A stretch of 64,000 nucleotides of DNA, from the NCBI RefSeq assembly GCF_900091575.1, contig NZ_FMCR01000003.1:721122-785121 (forward strand). Reading direction: 5' to 3'. The notes below the pieces were generated by a model. The model saw only the letters and a program-made list of their open reading frames with translations. It ran no database searches and was not told the origin of the DNA. A program made the translations under genes and the position numbers. Below are positions 43,160 through 52,230 of the stretch, in pieces. The stretch's first letter is position 1, and every line of letters begins with the position of its first letter. The stretch comes from Micromonospora saelicesensis (GTDB taxonomy: Bacteria > Actinomycetota > Actinomycetes > Mycobacteriales > Micromonosporaceae).

Positions 43160-44273
43160 CCCCGGCGAGTGCCGTGCGTACCCGATCCACGATGACCTTG
43201 AGGTCCACGTCCGTGAGCTCGGCGTATGTGGGCAGGTTGATCCCCCGTCGAGACAGGTCGGCAGTGACGGGGTGGTCACCGGCGGCGTGCGCGTACGGCG
43301 GCAGGTCCGGGATGGGAACGAAGAACGGTCGTGTCTCGACGCCGAGCGTGTCCAGCGCTCGGGCGAGTTCGTCGCGCTGGCCGGCCGCACCAGGAGGGCC
43401 GACGAGGAACGACGCCATCCATGGTGCTCGTCGCACCCCGGGCACGACCGGCTGAGGGAAGAGCAGTGGCGCGTCGGCCAGTTCGCGCTCGTACGTGGCG
43501 ACGACCGCGTCACGCCGGCCGATGATCTCGTCGGCGCGTTCGAGTTGGGCGCAGAGTAGCGCCGCGGCCAGGTTCGTGAGCCGATAGTTGAAGCCGACGA
43601 CGGGGAAGAAGTAGCGCCTGCGTGGGTCCATGCCCTGGTTCCGTAGCAACCGCATCCGCTCGGCCAGCGCCGTGTCGGAGGTGGTCACGCAACCGCCCTC
43701 ACCAGCGGTGATCACCTTGTTGCCGAAGAACGAGAAGGTCGTGGCGTTGCCCAGGTCGCCGGTGGGACGGCCGTTCAGGAGAGCGCCGAACGACTCGGCG
43801 GCGTCGGCGACGAGGAGCAGTCCGTGCCGCTCGCACAGCTCCCGAAGAGCGGCGTAGTCCGCCGGGTGGCCGTACAGGTCGACGGCAATGACGGCACGGG
43901 TACGGGGGCTTACCGAGGCCGCCACCTGTTCCACGTCGATGCACCACGATTGCGGCGACACGTCGACGAAGACCGGTCGAGCGCCGCAGTAGGTCACCGC
44001 GTTCGCGGTGGCCACGTAGGTGAGGGCCGGAACGATCACTTCGTCGCCGGGACCTATCCCAGCGGCCGCGAGGACGAGGTGAAGCGCCACTGTGCCGTTG
44101 CCGGTGGCCACGGCGGCCGCCGCACCGCACCTGGCCGCGAACTGCTCCTCGAACTTCTGCAGATATGGGCCCTGCGAGGAGATCCAGCCGCTCCGGTACG
44201 CGTCGACCAGGTACCGTTCCTCAAGGTCCGACAGGCAGGGCCGGGCAACCGGGTAGCGATCCTGCGTGCTCAA
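43143..44273 (-). CDS. DegT/DnrJ family aminotransferase, GDP-perosamine synthase type
   Basis: 376 aa. The TTG start overlaps the preceding stop as TTGA. Family features: DAYRSGWISSQGPYLQKFE, ATGNGTVALHL, IVPALTYVATANAVTY, VDLYGHPADYAALREL, and the PLP lysine in TFSFFGNKVITAGEGG, ending with ETRPFFVPIPDLPPY and RGINLPTY. These match the RfbE/Per group that makes GDP-perosamine from GDP-4-keto-6-deoxymannose. The next-but-one upstream gene encodes Gmd, which makes exactly that substrate. Other sugar aminotransferases cannot be excluded by sequence alone. Confidence 0.88.
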   Translation of the reverse strand: MSTQDRYPVARPCLSDLEERYLVDAYRSGWISSQGPYLQKFEEQFAARCGAAAAVATGNGTVALHLVLAAAGIGPGDEVIVPALTYVATANAVTYCGARPVFVDVSPQSWCIDVEQVAASVSPRTRAVIAVDLYGHPADYAALRELCERHGLLLVADAAESFGALLNGRPTGDLGNATTFSFFGNKVITAGEGGCVTTSDTALAERMRLLRNQGMDPRRRYFFPVVGFNYRLTNLAAALLCAQLERADEIIGRRDAVVATYERELADAPLLFPQPVVPGVRRAPWMASFLVGPPGAAGQRDELARALDTLGVETRPFFVPIPDLPPYAHAAGDHPVTADLSRRGINLPTYAELTDVDLKVIVDRVRTALAGVTGHR

Positions 44274-45469
44274 CGGTTTCCCCCCGATAGCAGTGTCTGG
44301 GCGAACGACGATCGAGGCATCGGCCCGGTCCGACCGGACCGCACCCAGTCCAGCACGGCGACGTAGTCGACAGCGGTGTCCCGCCACGTGCGTGCCGCCA
44401 GTAGCTCCCCAGCTGCCCGGGACGCGCGTGCGTAGTGCTGCCGCTCCTGTAGTAACCGCCGGACGGCTGCCGCCAGTGCGGCCGGGTCCTGCGCCGCGAA
44501 GACGGCCGCGTCGGCCCCGGTGAATTCGAGCTGGGCCAACAGAGGCTCCGAATCGGCGCAGGCGACGGGGAGCCCCCAACTGAACGCCTCCAGCATGGCC
44601 CCGCTGGCCGCCTCCCAGAGGGAGGGCACGACCACCGCCGAGGCACGGGAATAGAGCGACGCAAGCTCCTCGGTGCTCACGAAGCCCGGGAAGGAAACCC
44701 GCCCCCGCAGATCGGGGCGGGCGGCGCGAGCGAGCAGCCGGCTGGCCTCAGGTTCCACCAGAGGACCTGGACACACGACCCGGCACTCCGGGAGCAACGC
44801 CATCGCCTCCAGCAGTGTGGCGTGGTTCTTCAGCGGCGCGGTCGACGACGGAAACACCAGCAGACCCGGCTCAGGTTCGGTTGGTGGTAGCTGCCGCGCG
44901 GCATGGAAGGCCGGCAGCGGAATCATCGCGATCTTGTCGCGTGCCTCGGGGAACGCCCGCACCGCCTGCTCGTAGGGGTGCGGCCAGGACACCACCACGG
45001 CGGCCGCTGCGGCGACGTTGCGCCGGATGACCTCCGCGAAGCCAGGGGAGCCGAGGCCCGGCTGAAGCTGACGCAGGTCGTGTAGCACGATGACCGACGG
45101 TTCCGCGTGCACCGGTACGGCCGCGAACGGGTAGACAGTGACATCCACCCCCGCCGCCGGCGAGCGGTTCCACTGACGGACGAGGTTGACGGTACGACGT
45201 AGAGCTACCGACGTCACCGCACTGCGTGGGGTGTGCCGCCGCAGCAGACGGCCGATGCGGTTGTCCGTGCGCAGAGGCGTACGGACCTGGGACCACCCGA
45301 TCCGTTCCGACGGGACCCGCTGGCGCCACTCGTCGCCGGTGCCATGGAGGACGTGAACGATCAGCTCATGCGGACCATCGGCCAGGCCGTTGAGCAGACC
45401 GTATGTGAACGCCTCGATCCCAGCCGAGTGTCCCGGCCGAACCGAGGTGGCATCGACGCCGATTCTCAC
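44270..45469 (-). CDS. Glycosyltransferase, GT4 family
   Basis: 399 aa. The GTG at 45469 overlaps the gmd stop as GTGA. GT-B fold: [20 protein letters not shown] at the start, [15 protein letters not shown], then [19 protein letters not shown] opening the second half, and [18 protein letters not shown] with the E-x7-E motif. Being between Gmd and the perosamine synthase, it may transfer perosamine or the adjacent sugar. The donor is not predictable from the sequence. Confidence 0.88.
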   Translation of the reverse strand: MRIGVDATSVRPGHSAGIEAFTYGLLNGLADGPHELIVHVLHGTGDEWRQRVPSERIGWSQVRTPLRTDNRIGRLLRRHTPRSAVTSVALRRTVNLVRQWNRSPAAGVDVTVYPFAAVPVHAEPSVIVLHDLRQLQPGLGSPGFAEVIRRNVAAAAAVVVSWPHPYEQAVRAFPEARDKIAMIPLPAFHAARQLPPTEPEPGLLVFPSSTAPLKNHATLLEAMALLPECRVVCPGPLVEPEASRLLARAARPDLRGRVSFPGFVSTEELASLYSRASAVVVPSLWEAASGAMLEAFSWGLPVACADSEPLLAQLEFTGADAAVFAAQDPAALAAAVRRLLQERQHYARASRAAGELLAARTWRDTAVDYVAVLDWVRSGRTGPMPRSSFAQTLLSGGNR

Positions 45470-46479
45470 CGGTCGACCCGGACCAGCCGGCCCGTTCGCT
45501 CGTCCTCGAGCAACTGCCTGTCGGCGTCCACCATGATCCGCACCAGATCGGTGAAATGGGTCTTGGGGGCCCACCCCAGTTGGCGCCGGGCCTTGCTGTA
45601 GTCGCCGATCAGCGCGTCCACCTCGGCCGGGCGGAAGTAGGCCGGGTCGGTGACGACGTACCTGTCGCAGTCCAGTCCGATGTGCGCGAAGGCCGCCTCG
45701 ACGAACTCACGCACGGTGTGCCCCTCGCCGGTCGCCACCACGAAGTCGCCCGGCTCGTCCTGCTGAAGGGTGAGCCAGACCGCCTCCATGTACTCCGGTG
45801 CGTACCCCCAGTCACGGACCGCGTCGAGATTGCCCAGGTAGAGCTTGTCCTGGATTCCGGCCTCGATCCGCGCGACCGCCCGGCTGATCTTCCGGGTCAC
45901 GAAGTTCTCGCCACGACGAGGGCTCTCGTGGTTGAACAGGATGCCGTTGGAACAGTGCATCCCGTAGGACTCCCGGTAGTTCACGGCCGCCCAGTAGGCG
46001 AAGACCTTCGCGCAGGCGTATGGGCTGCGTGGGTGGAACGGGGTCTCCTCGCGCTGCGGAGGCGGGGTCGATCCGAACATCTCGGAGGAGGACGCCTGAT
46101 AGAAGCGGCTGCTCACGCCGGCCAGCCGTGCCGCTTCGAGCAGCCGCAGCGCGCCCATCCCGGTGACGTCAGCTGTGTAGCTCGGGATGTCGAAGGAGAC
46201 TCGCACGTGACTCTGCGCACCAAGGTTGTAGATCTCGTCGGGCTGAATGTCACGGAGCAGGCCGACCAGCGAACCCGCGTCCGCCAGGTCGCTGTAGTGG
46301 AGGAAGAGGCGTGCCTCAGGGTTACGCGGATGAACATCGATCCGGTCGATGCGCTCGGTGTTGAAGCTGGACGAACGGCGCTTCAGTCCGTGCACCGTGT
46401 AGCCCTTGTCGAGGAGGAGTTCCGACAAATAGCTGCCGTCCTGCCCGGTGATGCCGGTGATCAGTGCGACTCGACTCAT
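45466..46479 (-). CDS. gmd: GDP-mannose 4,6-dehydratase
   Basis: 337 aa. Extended SDR with [50 protein letters not shown] and the active site SSSEMFGST, plus YACAK (Tyr-x3-Lys) and [16 protein letters not shown], all diagnostic for Gmd. It converts GDP-mannose to GDP-4-keto-6-deoxymannose. No GDP-fucose synthase is next to it; a perosamine synthase is, which directs the product to GDP-perosamine. Its stop overlaps the following glycosyltransferase start by 4 bp. Confidence 0.96.
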   Translation of the reverse strand: MSRVALITGITGQDGSYLSELLLDKGYTVHGLKRRSSSFNTERIDRIDVHPRNPEARLFLHYSDLADAGSLVGLLRDIQPDEIYNLGAQSHVRVSFDIPSYTADVTGMGALRLLEAARLAGVSSRFYQASSSEMFGSTPPPQREETPFHPRSPYACAKVFAYWAAVNYRESYGMHCSNGILFNHESPRRGENFVTRKISRAVARIEAGIQDKLYLGNLDAVRDWGYAPEYMEAVWLTLQQDEPGDFVVATGEGHTVREFVEAAFAHIGLDCDRYVVTDPAYFRPAEVDALIGDYSKARRQLGWAPKTHFTDLVRIMVDADRQLLEDERTGRLVRVDR

Positions 46480-46514
46480 GCCGCGCCTTTCCGAAAGATG
46501 AGAATTATCTTCGA

Positions 46515-47207
46515 TCAGTGCACTGCGGGGCGGTCCGACCGCAGAATCCGTGCGGGAACACCCACCACCACGACGTTTTCAGGAACGTCGCGGACAACCA
46601 CTGCGCCAGCGCCCACCAGCACGTTTTTTCCGATCGAAATGTTGTCGATGACGGTTGCGCCTGCGGCGATGGTCGTGCCTCGGCCGATGCGGCTGTTGCC
46701 GGCTATCCGGCACCCCGGCAGGAGTGTGGCGAAATCATCGATCTCGGTGTCGTGACTCACCGTCGCGCCAGTACCGACATGCACGTGTCGACCGAGTCGG
46801 ACGTCGGTGGTCAGGATCGCACCGGGCCACAGGATGCTGCCATCACCCAGCGAGCACCGCCCACCGACGGTCGCTGCCGGAGAGACCAACGACCCGGCGC
46901 GGCGACCGTTGCGGCCGGCCAGTCTGTCGATCCGGTCCCGTACCGAACCGTCGCCAACGCCGATGAGGTAACGCACCGAGGGGTCGGCGCTGTCCAGCCA
47001 GTCGTCCTCGCCGAGCCAGGGGGCCGGCAGACGCGCCGCCTCCGTGGCCAGCGGTGGCCCCAGGCAACCCAGCAGTGGGTGGCCTGCGGACTCCCCGATC
47101 CAGGCGATCTCCCGGGCGTGCCCCGACGTGCCCAGTACGACCAACGCCGGTCCGGCGGACGTCGACCGATCGGGGGCGGGAACGCGAGCGGCCTCGACGG
47201 TGGTCAT
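46515..47207 (-). CDS. NeuD/PerB-like sugar O/N-acyltransferase (hexapeptide repeat)
   Basis: 230 aa. The N-terminal part (about 20-100) is the small Rossmann-like PglD_N domain ([21 protein letters not shown]). The C-terminal left-handed beta-helix has hexapeptide turns and a catalytic His in [15 protein letters not shown]. NeuD/PglD/PerB proteins acetylate amino sugars or sialic acids; with the perosamine synthase two genes downstream, acetylation of perosamine is likely. Its ATG lies 6 nt from a TATAAC box (47214-47219, minus strand), so the gene may be leaderless. A 35-bp gap separates it from gmd. Confidence 0.85.
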   Translation of the reverse strand: MTTVEAARVPAPDRSTSAGPALVVLGTSGHAREIAWIGESAGHPLLGCLGPPLATEAARLPAPWLGEDDWLDSADPSVRYLIGVGDGSVRDRIDRLAGRNGRRAGSLVSPAATVGGRCSLGDGSILWPGAILTTDVRLGRHVHVGTGATVSHDTEIDDFATLLPGCRIAGNSRIGRGTTIAAGATVIDNISIGKNVLVGAGAVVVRDVPENVVVVGVPARILRSDRPAVH

Positions 47208-47213
47208 GGCACG

Positions 47214-47219
47214 GTTATA
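47214..47219 (-). promoter_or_regulatory. Candidate -10 of the acyltransferase-gmd-GT-aminotransferase operon
   Basis: TATAAC on the minus strand ends 6 nt before the acyltransferase ATG. It is one base off the TANNNT rule. The four genes downstream are packed with 4-bp overlaps or a 35-bp gap and would be one transcript. Confidence 0.35.
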
Positions 47220-47369
47220 CCGGCGGCGGGATATCGCCATCGCGTCTTTCACGTTTGACGTGCCAGAGACGAATCTCTCAGCGGGTAAAACTCGCGAAAT
47301 CGGTAACCGTGGGGGCGGGCGATCGTTTGCAGAATCGTTCACCGATGCGCTGGATGTGGGAGGTTCCTG

Positions 47370-48590
47370 ATGCGAGAGAACCGCCTTATTCCCCGTCCGA
47401 CCCAGGGTGGTCGGGCGACTCTCTCGGAACCGGCACTGTTCCGTGTCCTGGTGACCTCCACCTTCTTTGAGCCCGGTTTCCGGGGCGGTGGCCCGGTCCG
47501 GTCCGTGGCGCACATCCTCGACGCCGCCTCGCCCGGGGTGGCCCCGATTCTGGTTACCCGGGATCGCGACATGGGCGCGACCGAGGCGTACCCGGGCTTG
47601 TCTGGTCAGTGGGTGGATCGCGGCCGGGCCAGGATCTTCTACCTTTCGCGGAGGCAGCCCCGGCAGTGGTACCGCCTCTGGCGGGAGCTGCGGGCGACGC
47701 GTTTCGACCTGCTCTATGTCAACAGCCTGTGGGCGCCGATGTCACTGGTACCGGTCCTCGCCGCCCGACTCGGTCTTCTGCGGGCGGAACGGGTGATGGT
47801 CGCTCCGCGGGGTGAGTGCTCGCCCGGCGCGCTGTCCTTGAAGTCCGGCCGTAAGCGCCTGTTCGTCAAGGGCTGGAGACGGGTACTCCGCAGCCTCTCC
47901 GTCGAGTTTCACGCCTCGACCGAGGCGGAAGCCGCCGACATCCGCAGGATTTTCCCCTGGGCGACGGTCCGGATCAACGCGAACCAGACGGCCCTGCCGC
48001 CCGAGCCGGCCCCGGTGCCTGCTCTCTCCTCCGCCACACCGGGCCCGCTGCGGCTGGTGTTCGTGGGACGGATCGCCGCGATGAAGAACCTTGCCCTCGC
48101 GGTGGAGGCCCTGACGTTGGTACGGCAACCGGTGGTGCTGGACGTGTACGGCCCGATAGAGGACGCGGCCTACTGGCGCCGTTGCGAGGCGCTGCTGGCC
48201 GCGCTCCCGCCCAACGTCCGGGCGGAATACCACGGGAGCGTCGCACCGTCGGCCGTGGTGGGCGTGCTCGCGGACCACGACGCGTTGGTGCTGCCGACCC
48301 TCGGGGAGAACTTCGGCCACGTCATCGCGGAGAGCCTCGCGGGCTCCTGCCCGGTGCTCTGCTCCGACCGGACACCGTGGAACTCCATCCTGCGCGGTGG
48401 AGGAGGGGCGGTGATCCCGGAGTTCACGGCCAGTGCCTGGGCGGCAGAGATCGAGCGGTGGGCCGGCCTCACTCCCGAACAGCGACGCGCCGCCAGGATC
48501 GCGGCGGCTGACGCCTACCGGTCGTGGCGCGCCGACTCGGTCAGGGTGACCATCCTGGACCTGATGAGCGAACTCGCACACCAGCGATGA
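47370..48590 (+). CDS. Glycosyltransferase, GT4 family
   Basis: 406 aa. ATG with GGGAGG 6 nt upstream. The N-terminal half contains RVLVTSTFFEPGFRGGGPVRS and VNSLWAPMSLVPVLAAR; the C-terminal half begins RLVFVGRIAAMKNL and carries LPTLGENFGHVIAESLAGSC, whose E-x7-E pair places it in GT4. It is divergent from the acyltransferase gene and leads toward the capEFG-type genes 130 bp later. The donor is likely one of the amino sugars made in this locus. Confidence 0.9.
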   Translation: MRENRLIPRPTQGGRATLSEPALFRVLVTSTFFEPGFRGGGPVRSVAHILDAASPGVAPILVTRDRDMGATEAYPGLSGQWVDRGRARIFYLSRRQPRQWYRLWRELRATRFDLLYVNSLWAPMSLVPVLAARLGLLRAERVMVAPRGECSPGALSLKSGRKRLFVKGWRRVLRSLSVEFHASTEAEAADIRRIFPWATVRINANQTALPPEPAPVPALSSATPGPLRLVFVGRIAAMKNLALAVEALTLVRQPVVLDVYGPIEDAAYWRRCEALLAALPPNVRAEYHGSVAPSAVVGVLADHDALVLPTLGENFGHVIAESLAGSCPVLCSDRTPWNSILRGGGGAVIPEFTASAWAAEIERWAGLTPEQRRAARIAAADAYRSWRADSVRVTILDLMSELAHQR

Positions 48591-48720
48591 CAGAGCTCTG
48601 GCAAGACATCCGATTTATCCCAACTCGACGTGTCTGGCCGATCCTTCGCTCGTTGCTCGACGTGTGAGCGTCCGACTGTCTCCGGGCGCGCGCGATTCTG
48701 ACCGACGAAGAGGAGCTTCC

Positions 48721-49761
48721 GTGACCAACCCAGTAGCCGGACGCCGGGTGCTCATCACCGGCGGTACGGGTTCCTTCGGCCAGACCATGGTTCGCCGGCT
48801 CCTCGCACGCGGCGTCGGCGAGGTGCGGGTGCTCAGCCGCGACGAGGCCAAGCAGGACGCGATGCGTCGACTGCTCGGTGACGAGCGGGTCCGCTACCAC
48901 GTCGGGGACATCCGGGACTACGACTCGGTGCTCAAGGCCAGCCGGAGCATCGACTACATCTTCCACGCGGCCGCGCTCAAGCAGGTGCCGTCGTGTGAGT
49001 TCTTTCCACTTGAGGCGGTACGGACGAACGTGCTGGGCAGCAGCAACGTCGTCGAGGCCGCCGAGCGTAACGGTGTCGGCTCGGTGGTGGTCCTCAGCAC
49101 CGACAAGGCCGTCTACCCGGTGAACGCGATGGGCATGAGCAAGGCCCTGATGGAGAAGGTCGTCCAGGCGCACGCCCGGAACAACCCGAACAGCGCCACC
49201 ACGGTCTCCTGCGTGCGGTACGGCAATGTCATGTACTCGCGTGGGTCGGTGATCCCGCTCTTCATCGAGCAGATCAAGGCGGGCCGGGCGCCCACAGTGA
49301 CCGACCCGGGAATGACCCGGTTCGTCATGTCGTTGGCCGACTCCGTCGAGCTCGTCGAGCATGCGTTCCAGCACGCCCGGACCGGTGACATCTTCATTCG
49401 TAAGGCCGCGGCCTGCACCGTCGGCGACCTGGCCGAGGCGGTGTGTCAGCTCTTCGACGTGCCCGCCAAGCTGGATGTGATCGGCGTACGGCACGGCGAG
49501 AAGCAGGCCGAGACGCTGGCCAGCCGGGAGGAACTCGTCCAGGCCGAGGACTTCGGGGACTTTCTCCGGGTACCGCTGGACGGTCGCGACCTCAACTACG
49601 CGCTATACGTTTCCGAGGGGGAGTTCGGCGACGGGCTGACCGAAGACTTCAACTCGTCGAACGCGCCGCAGCTCGGCGTACCCGAGATTGTCGAGTTGCT
49701 GAAGACGCTGCCCGAGGTGCGGGCGGAGCTGGCCCTGCGGGACCCGGTGTTGGCGTGCTGA
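48721..49761 (+). CDS. capE: UDP-GlcNAc 4,6-dehydratase/5-epimerase, CapE type
   Basis: 346 aa from a GTG with GAGGAG upstream. Extended SDR: VLITGGTGSFGQTMVRRLL, FHAAALKQVPSCEFFPLEA, LSTDKAVYPVNAMGMSKALMEK and MYSRGSVIPLF. The usual Tyr-x3-Lys is Met-x3-Lys (NAMGMSK), as described for the inverting dehydratase CapE/FlaA1 group. It would convert UDP-GlcNAc to a 4-keto-6-deoxy-L-sugar nucleotide, the first step to UDP-N-acetyl-L-fucosamine. The next two genes encode CapF and CapG types, so the whole set is present. Confidence 0.92.
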   Translation: MTNPVAGRRVLITGGTGSFGQTMVRRLLARGVGEVRVLSRDEAKQDAMRRLLGDERVRYHVGDIRDYDSVLKASRSIDYIFHAAALKQVPSCEFFPLEAVRTNVLGSSNVVEAAERNGVGSVVVLSTDKAVYPVNAMGMSKALMEKVVQAHARNNPNSATTVSCVRYGNVMYSRGSVIPLFIEQIKAGRAPTVTDPGMTRFVMSLADSVELVEHAFQHARTGDIFIRKAAACTVGDLAEAVCQLFDVPAKLDVIGVRHGEKQAETLASREELVQAEDFGDFLRVPLDGRDLNYALYVSEGEFGDGLTEDFNSSNAPQLGVPEIVELLKTLPEVRAELALRDPVLAC

Positions 49762-50882
49762 GGCTCGCCGTCACGGGCGGCGGCGGCTTTCTCGGCTGGC
49801 ACGTCCGGGTGCTGCTGCGCGTGCTCGGCTGGCCGGAGCCGACCGTGCTCAGCCGCGCCGATCTGGCCGACCCCGGCGTGACCGCGGCGAAGATCGCCGG
49901 CCACGACCGTCTGCTGCACCTGGCCGGTGTCAACCGCGGAGAGCCGGCCGAGGTCGCCGCCGGCAACATCCAGCTCGCCACCCAGCTCGCCGACGGGCTC
50001 AAGCACTGCGCGGACCCGCCGACGCGGGTGGTCTACGCCAATTCGGTGCAGTCCGGCAACGGCACACCGTACGGCGACGCCAAGGCCGCTGCCGCCCGGG
50101 TGCTGGCGGACACCGGCGTCGACCTCGACGACGTGTTGCTGCCGAACCTGTACGGCGAGCACGGCCGGCCCTACTACAACTCGGCCGTGGCGACCTTCTG
50201 CCGGCTGCTCGCCGAGGGTGGGCGGCCCGAGGTGCACGCCGATCGCGAGCTGAGCCTGGTGCACGTCACCGACGCCGCGGCGCGTCTCATCGGGGTGCCA
50301 GACGGTGGATCGTGGGATCCGGCCATGCCGGCGCTGCGCATCGGCGTCCAGGCTCTCGCGGACCGGCTCACCGGGATGGCCGCGACGTACCGGACCGGGG
50401 AGATCCCGTCCCTGCTGAGCCGGCACGACGTACGGCTGTTCAACACGTACCGGTCGCACTGCTTCCCGGCGCACTACCCGATCACACTGCCGCGGCGGGC
50501 CGATGCCCGTGGCGAACTGGTCGAGACGGTGAAGGCACACGGTGGGGCGGGGCAGACGTTCTGCTCCACCACCCGTCCGGGGATTACCCGGGGAGAGCAC
50601 TTCCACCTGGCGAAGGTGGAACGGTTCGTGGTGCTGCGCGGCTCGGCCGAGATCAGCCTGCGCCGGGTCGGCGACTCCGAGGTGCTGCGGTTCCCGGTGA
50701 GCGGCGCTGAGCCAGCCCTCGTCGACATGCCCACGATGTGGGTGCACAAGCTGGTGAACACCGGCGCGGACGAACTGGTGACGATGTTCTGGACCAACGA
50801 GCTCTTCGACCCGGACCGGCCGGACACCTGGGCCGAGACGGTGGAGGCGGCCGGGTCGGCGCCACTGACGGTCAGCGCGTGA
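49755..50882 (+). CDS. capF: CapF-type bifunctional epimerase/reductase with C-terminal cupin
   Basis: 375 aa. The GTG at 49755 overlaps the capE stop by 7 bp. N-terminal SDR domain (about 1-245) starts LRLAVTGGGGFLGWHVRVLL and contains YANSVQSGNGTPYGDAKA. The C-terminal cupin (about 255-370) has the metal site in RPGITRGEHFHLAKVERF. In S. aureus CapF epimerises the C3 position with the cupin half and reduces C4 with the SDR half to give UDP-N-acetyl-L-talosamine. Order and fusion match, so function is well supported. Confidence 0.92.
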   Translation: MLRLAVTGGGGFLGWHVRVLLRVLGWPEPTVLSRADLADPGVTAAKIAGHDRLLHLAGVNRGEPAEVAAGNIQLATQLADGLKHCADPPTRVVYANSVQSGNGTPYGDAKAAAARVLADTGVDLDDVLLPNLYGEHGRPYYNSAVATFCRLLAEGGRPEVHADRELSLVHVTDAAARLIGVPDGGSWDPAMPALRIGVQALADRLTGMAATYRTGEIPSLLSRHDVRLFNTYRSHCFPAHYPITLPRRADARGELVETVKAHGGAGQTFCSTTRPGITRGEHFHLAKVERFVVLRGSAEISLRRVGDSEVLRFPVSGAEPALVDMPTMWVHKLVNTGADELVTMFWTNELFDPDRPDTWAETVEAAGSAPLTVSA

Positions 50883-50919
50883 GGTCGACCGCTCACGTGA
50901 CAGCAGAGAGAGGACGGGC

Positions 50920-52044
50920 ATGACCCGGATCATGACGGTGGTCGGCACCCGACCCGAGATCATCAGGCTCTCCCGGGTGATCGCTCGACTCGACGACACG
51001 GTGGATCACACGCTGGTACACACCGGGCAGAACTGGGACAGCGCCCTGTCCGACGTATTCTTCAAGGAGTTGCGCCTGCGGGAGCCGGATCGGTTCCTCC
51101 GCGTCGACACCTCATCGCTGGGCCGGGTCCTCGGCGGGGTGCTTGTGGGCATGGAGGCGGCGATCGCCGAGGTGCGGCCGGACGCGCTGCTGGTGCTCGG
51201 TGACACCAACAGCTGCATCGCCGCACTGATGGCCCGCCGGATGCGGGTGCCGGTCTACCACATGGAGGCCGGCAACCGGTGCTTCGACCTGAACGTGCCG
51301 GAGGAGACCAACCGGCGGCTGGTCGACCACGTTGCCGACTTCAACCTCGTCTACACCGAACACGCCCGGCGCAACCTGCTCGCCGAGGGGCTGCACCCAC
51401 GCCGGATCCTGCACACCGGCTCGCCGATGCGGGAGGTGTTGGAGCACTACCGGAAGCCGATCGCCAGCTCGACCATCCTGAGTCAACTGGAACTCGCCCA
51501 GGGCCGCTACTTCCTCGTCAGCGCGCACCGGGAGGAGAACGTGGATCGCCCCGACCGGCTCCAGCGGCTGCTGGACTGCCTGGTGGCGGTTCGCGACCGG
51601 TGGGGCTTCCCGGTGCTGGTCTCCACCCACCCGCGCACCCGTAAGCGGCTGGAGGCGCTGGCCCCGGACGCCACCGGACTGGACGGCATCGCCTTCCACG
51701 ACCCGTTCGGGCTGCTCGACTACGTCCACCTGCAGACCACTGCCTACTGCACCCTCTCGGACAGCGGCACGATCAGCGAGGAAGCCGCCATCCTCGGCTT
51801 CCCCGCGGTGACGCTGCGCGAGTCGATCGAACGCCCCGAGGCGCTCGACGCCGGCGGCATCATCATGACCGGCCTGGACCCGCAGGGCGTGGTCGAGGCT
51901 GTCGAGGTGACGGTGGCGCAGGTCGCCGCGGAGGGGGTGCCCTGCCCGGTCGACTACCAGGTGCCCGACACCTCCCGACGCGTGGTCGACTTCATCCTCT
52001 CCACCGTGCGCCGACACCACGACTGGGCGGGCATCCGCCGCTGA
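50920..52044 (+). CDS. capG: UDP-GlcNAc 2-epimerase family, CapG type
   Basis: 374 aa. MTRIMTVVGTRPEIIRL at the N-terminus, LVHTGQNWDSALSDVFF, LGDTNSCIAAL, YHMEAGNRCFDLNVPEETNRR and SAHREENVD are all typical of the non-hydrolysing 2-epimerase family. CapG inverts C2 of UDP-N-acetyl-L-talosamine to give UDP-N-acetyl-L-fucosamine. Starts 38 bp after capF. No gene follows on this strand; two hairpins lie between it and the convergent dehydratase gene. Confidence 0.92.
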   Translation: MTRIMTVVGTRPEIIRLSRVIARLDDTVDHTLVHTGQNWDSALSDVFFKELRLREPDRFLRVDTSSLGRVLGGVLVGMEAAIAEVRPDALLVLGDTNSCIAALMARRMRVPVYHMEAGNRCFDLNVPEETNRRLVDHVADFNLVYTEHARRNLLAEGLHPRRILHTGSPMREVLEHYRKPIASSTILSQLELAQGRYFLVSAHREENVDRPDRLQRLLDCLVAVRDRWGFPVLVSTHPRTRKRLEALAPDATGLDGIAFHDPFGLLDYVHLQTTAYCTLSDSGTISEEAAILGFPAVTLRESIERPEALDAGGIIMTGLDPQGVVEAVEVTVAQVAAEGVPCPVDYQVPDTSRRVVDFILSTVRRHHDWAGIRR

Positions 52045-52065
52045 CCAGCAGCACCACCGCCACCC

Positions 52066-52099
52066 GGGCTGGCCACCACGAACCTGTGGTCGCCAGCCC
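52066..52099 (+). terminator. Hairpin terminator of the capEFG operon
   Basis: GGGCTGGCCACCAC pairs with GTGGTCGCCAGCCC around a 6-nt loop, with one mismatch. It begins 22 bp after the capG stop. Confidence 0.7.
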
Positions 52100-52172
52100 T
52101 GGTGTCGGTGCGCCTGGTCCCGCCCAGCGCCCACGGGGTGCGGCGACCGCGGGGCGCCCTTCAGCCAACGGA

Positions 52173-52203
52173 ACGGGGTGACGCCGCCGCGGCGTCACCC
52201 CGT
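52173..52203 (-). terminator. Palindromic hairpin terminator after the convergent dehydratase gene
   Basis: ACGGGGTGACGCCGC, a one-base centre and its exact complement, 28 bp past the dehydratase stop on the minus strand. With the hairpin at 52066 it isolates two convergent transcripts. Confidence 0.75.
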
Positions 52204-52230
52204 GCACCGCCGTCGCCGCGGCGGGGTCGA

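Noticed and set aside
44270..46479. Gmd as part of a GDP-fucose pathway
   Set aside because: No GDP-fucose synthase (fcl) gene is present; an RfbE-like aminotransferase is.
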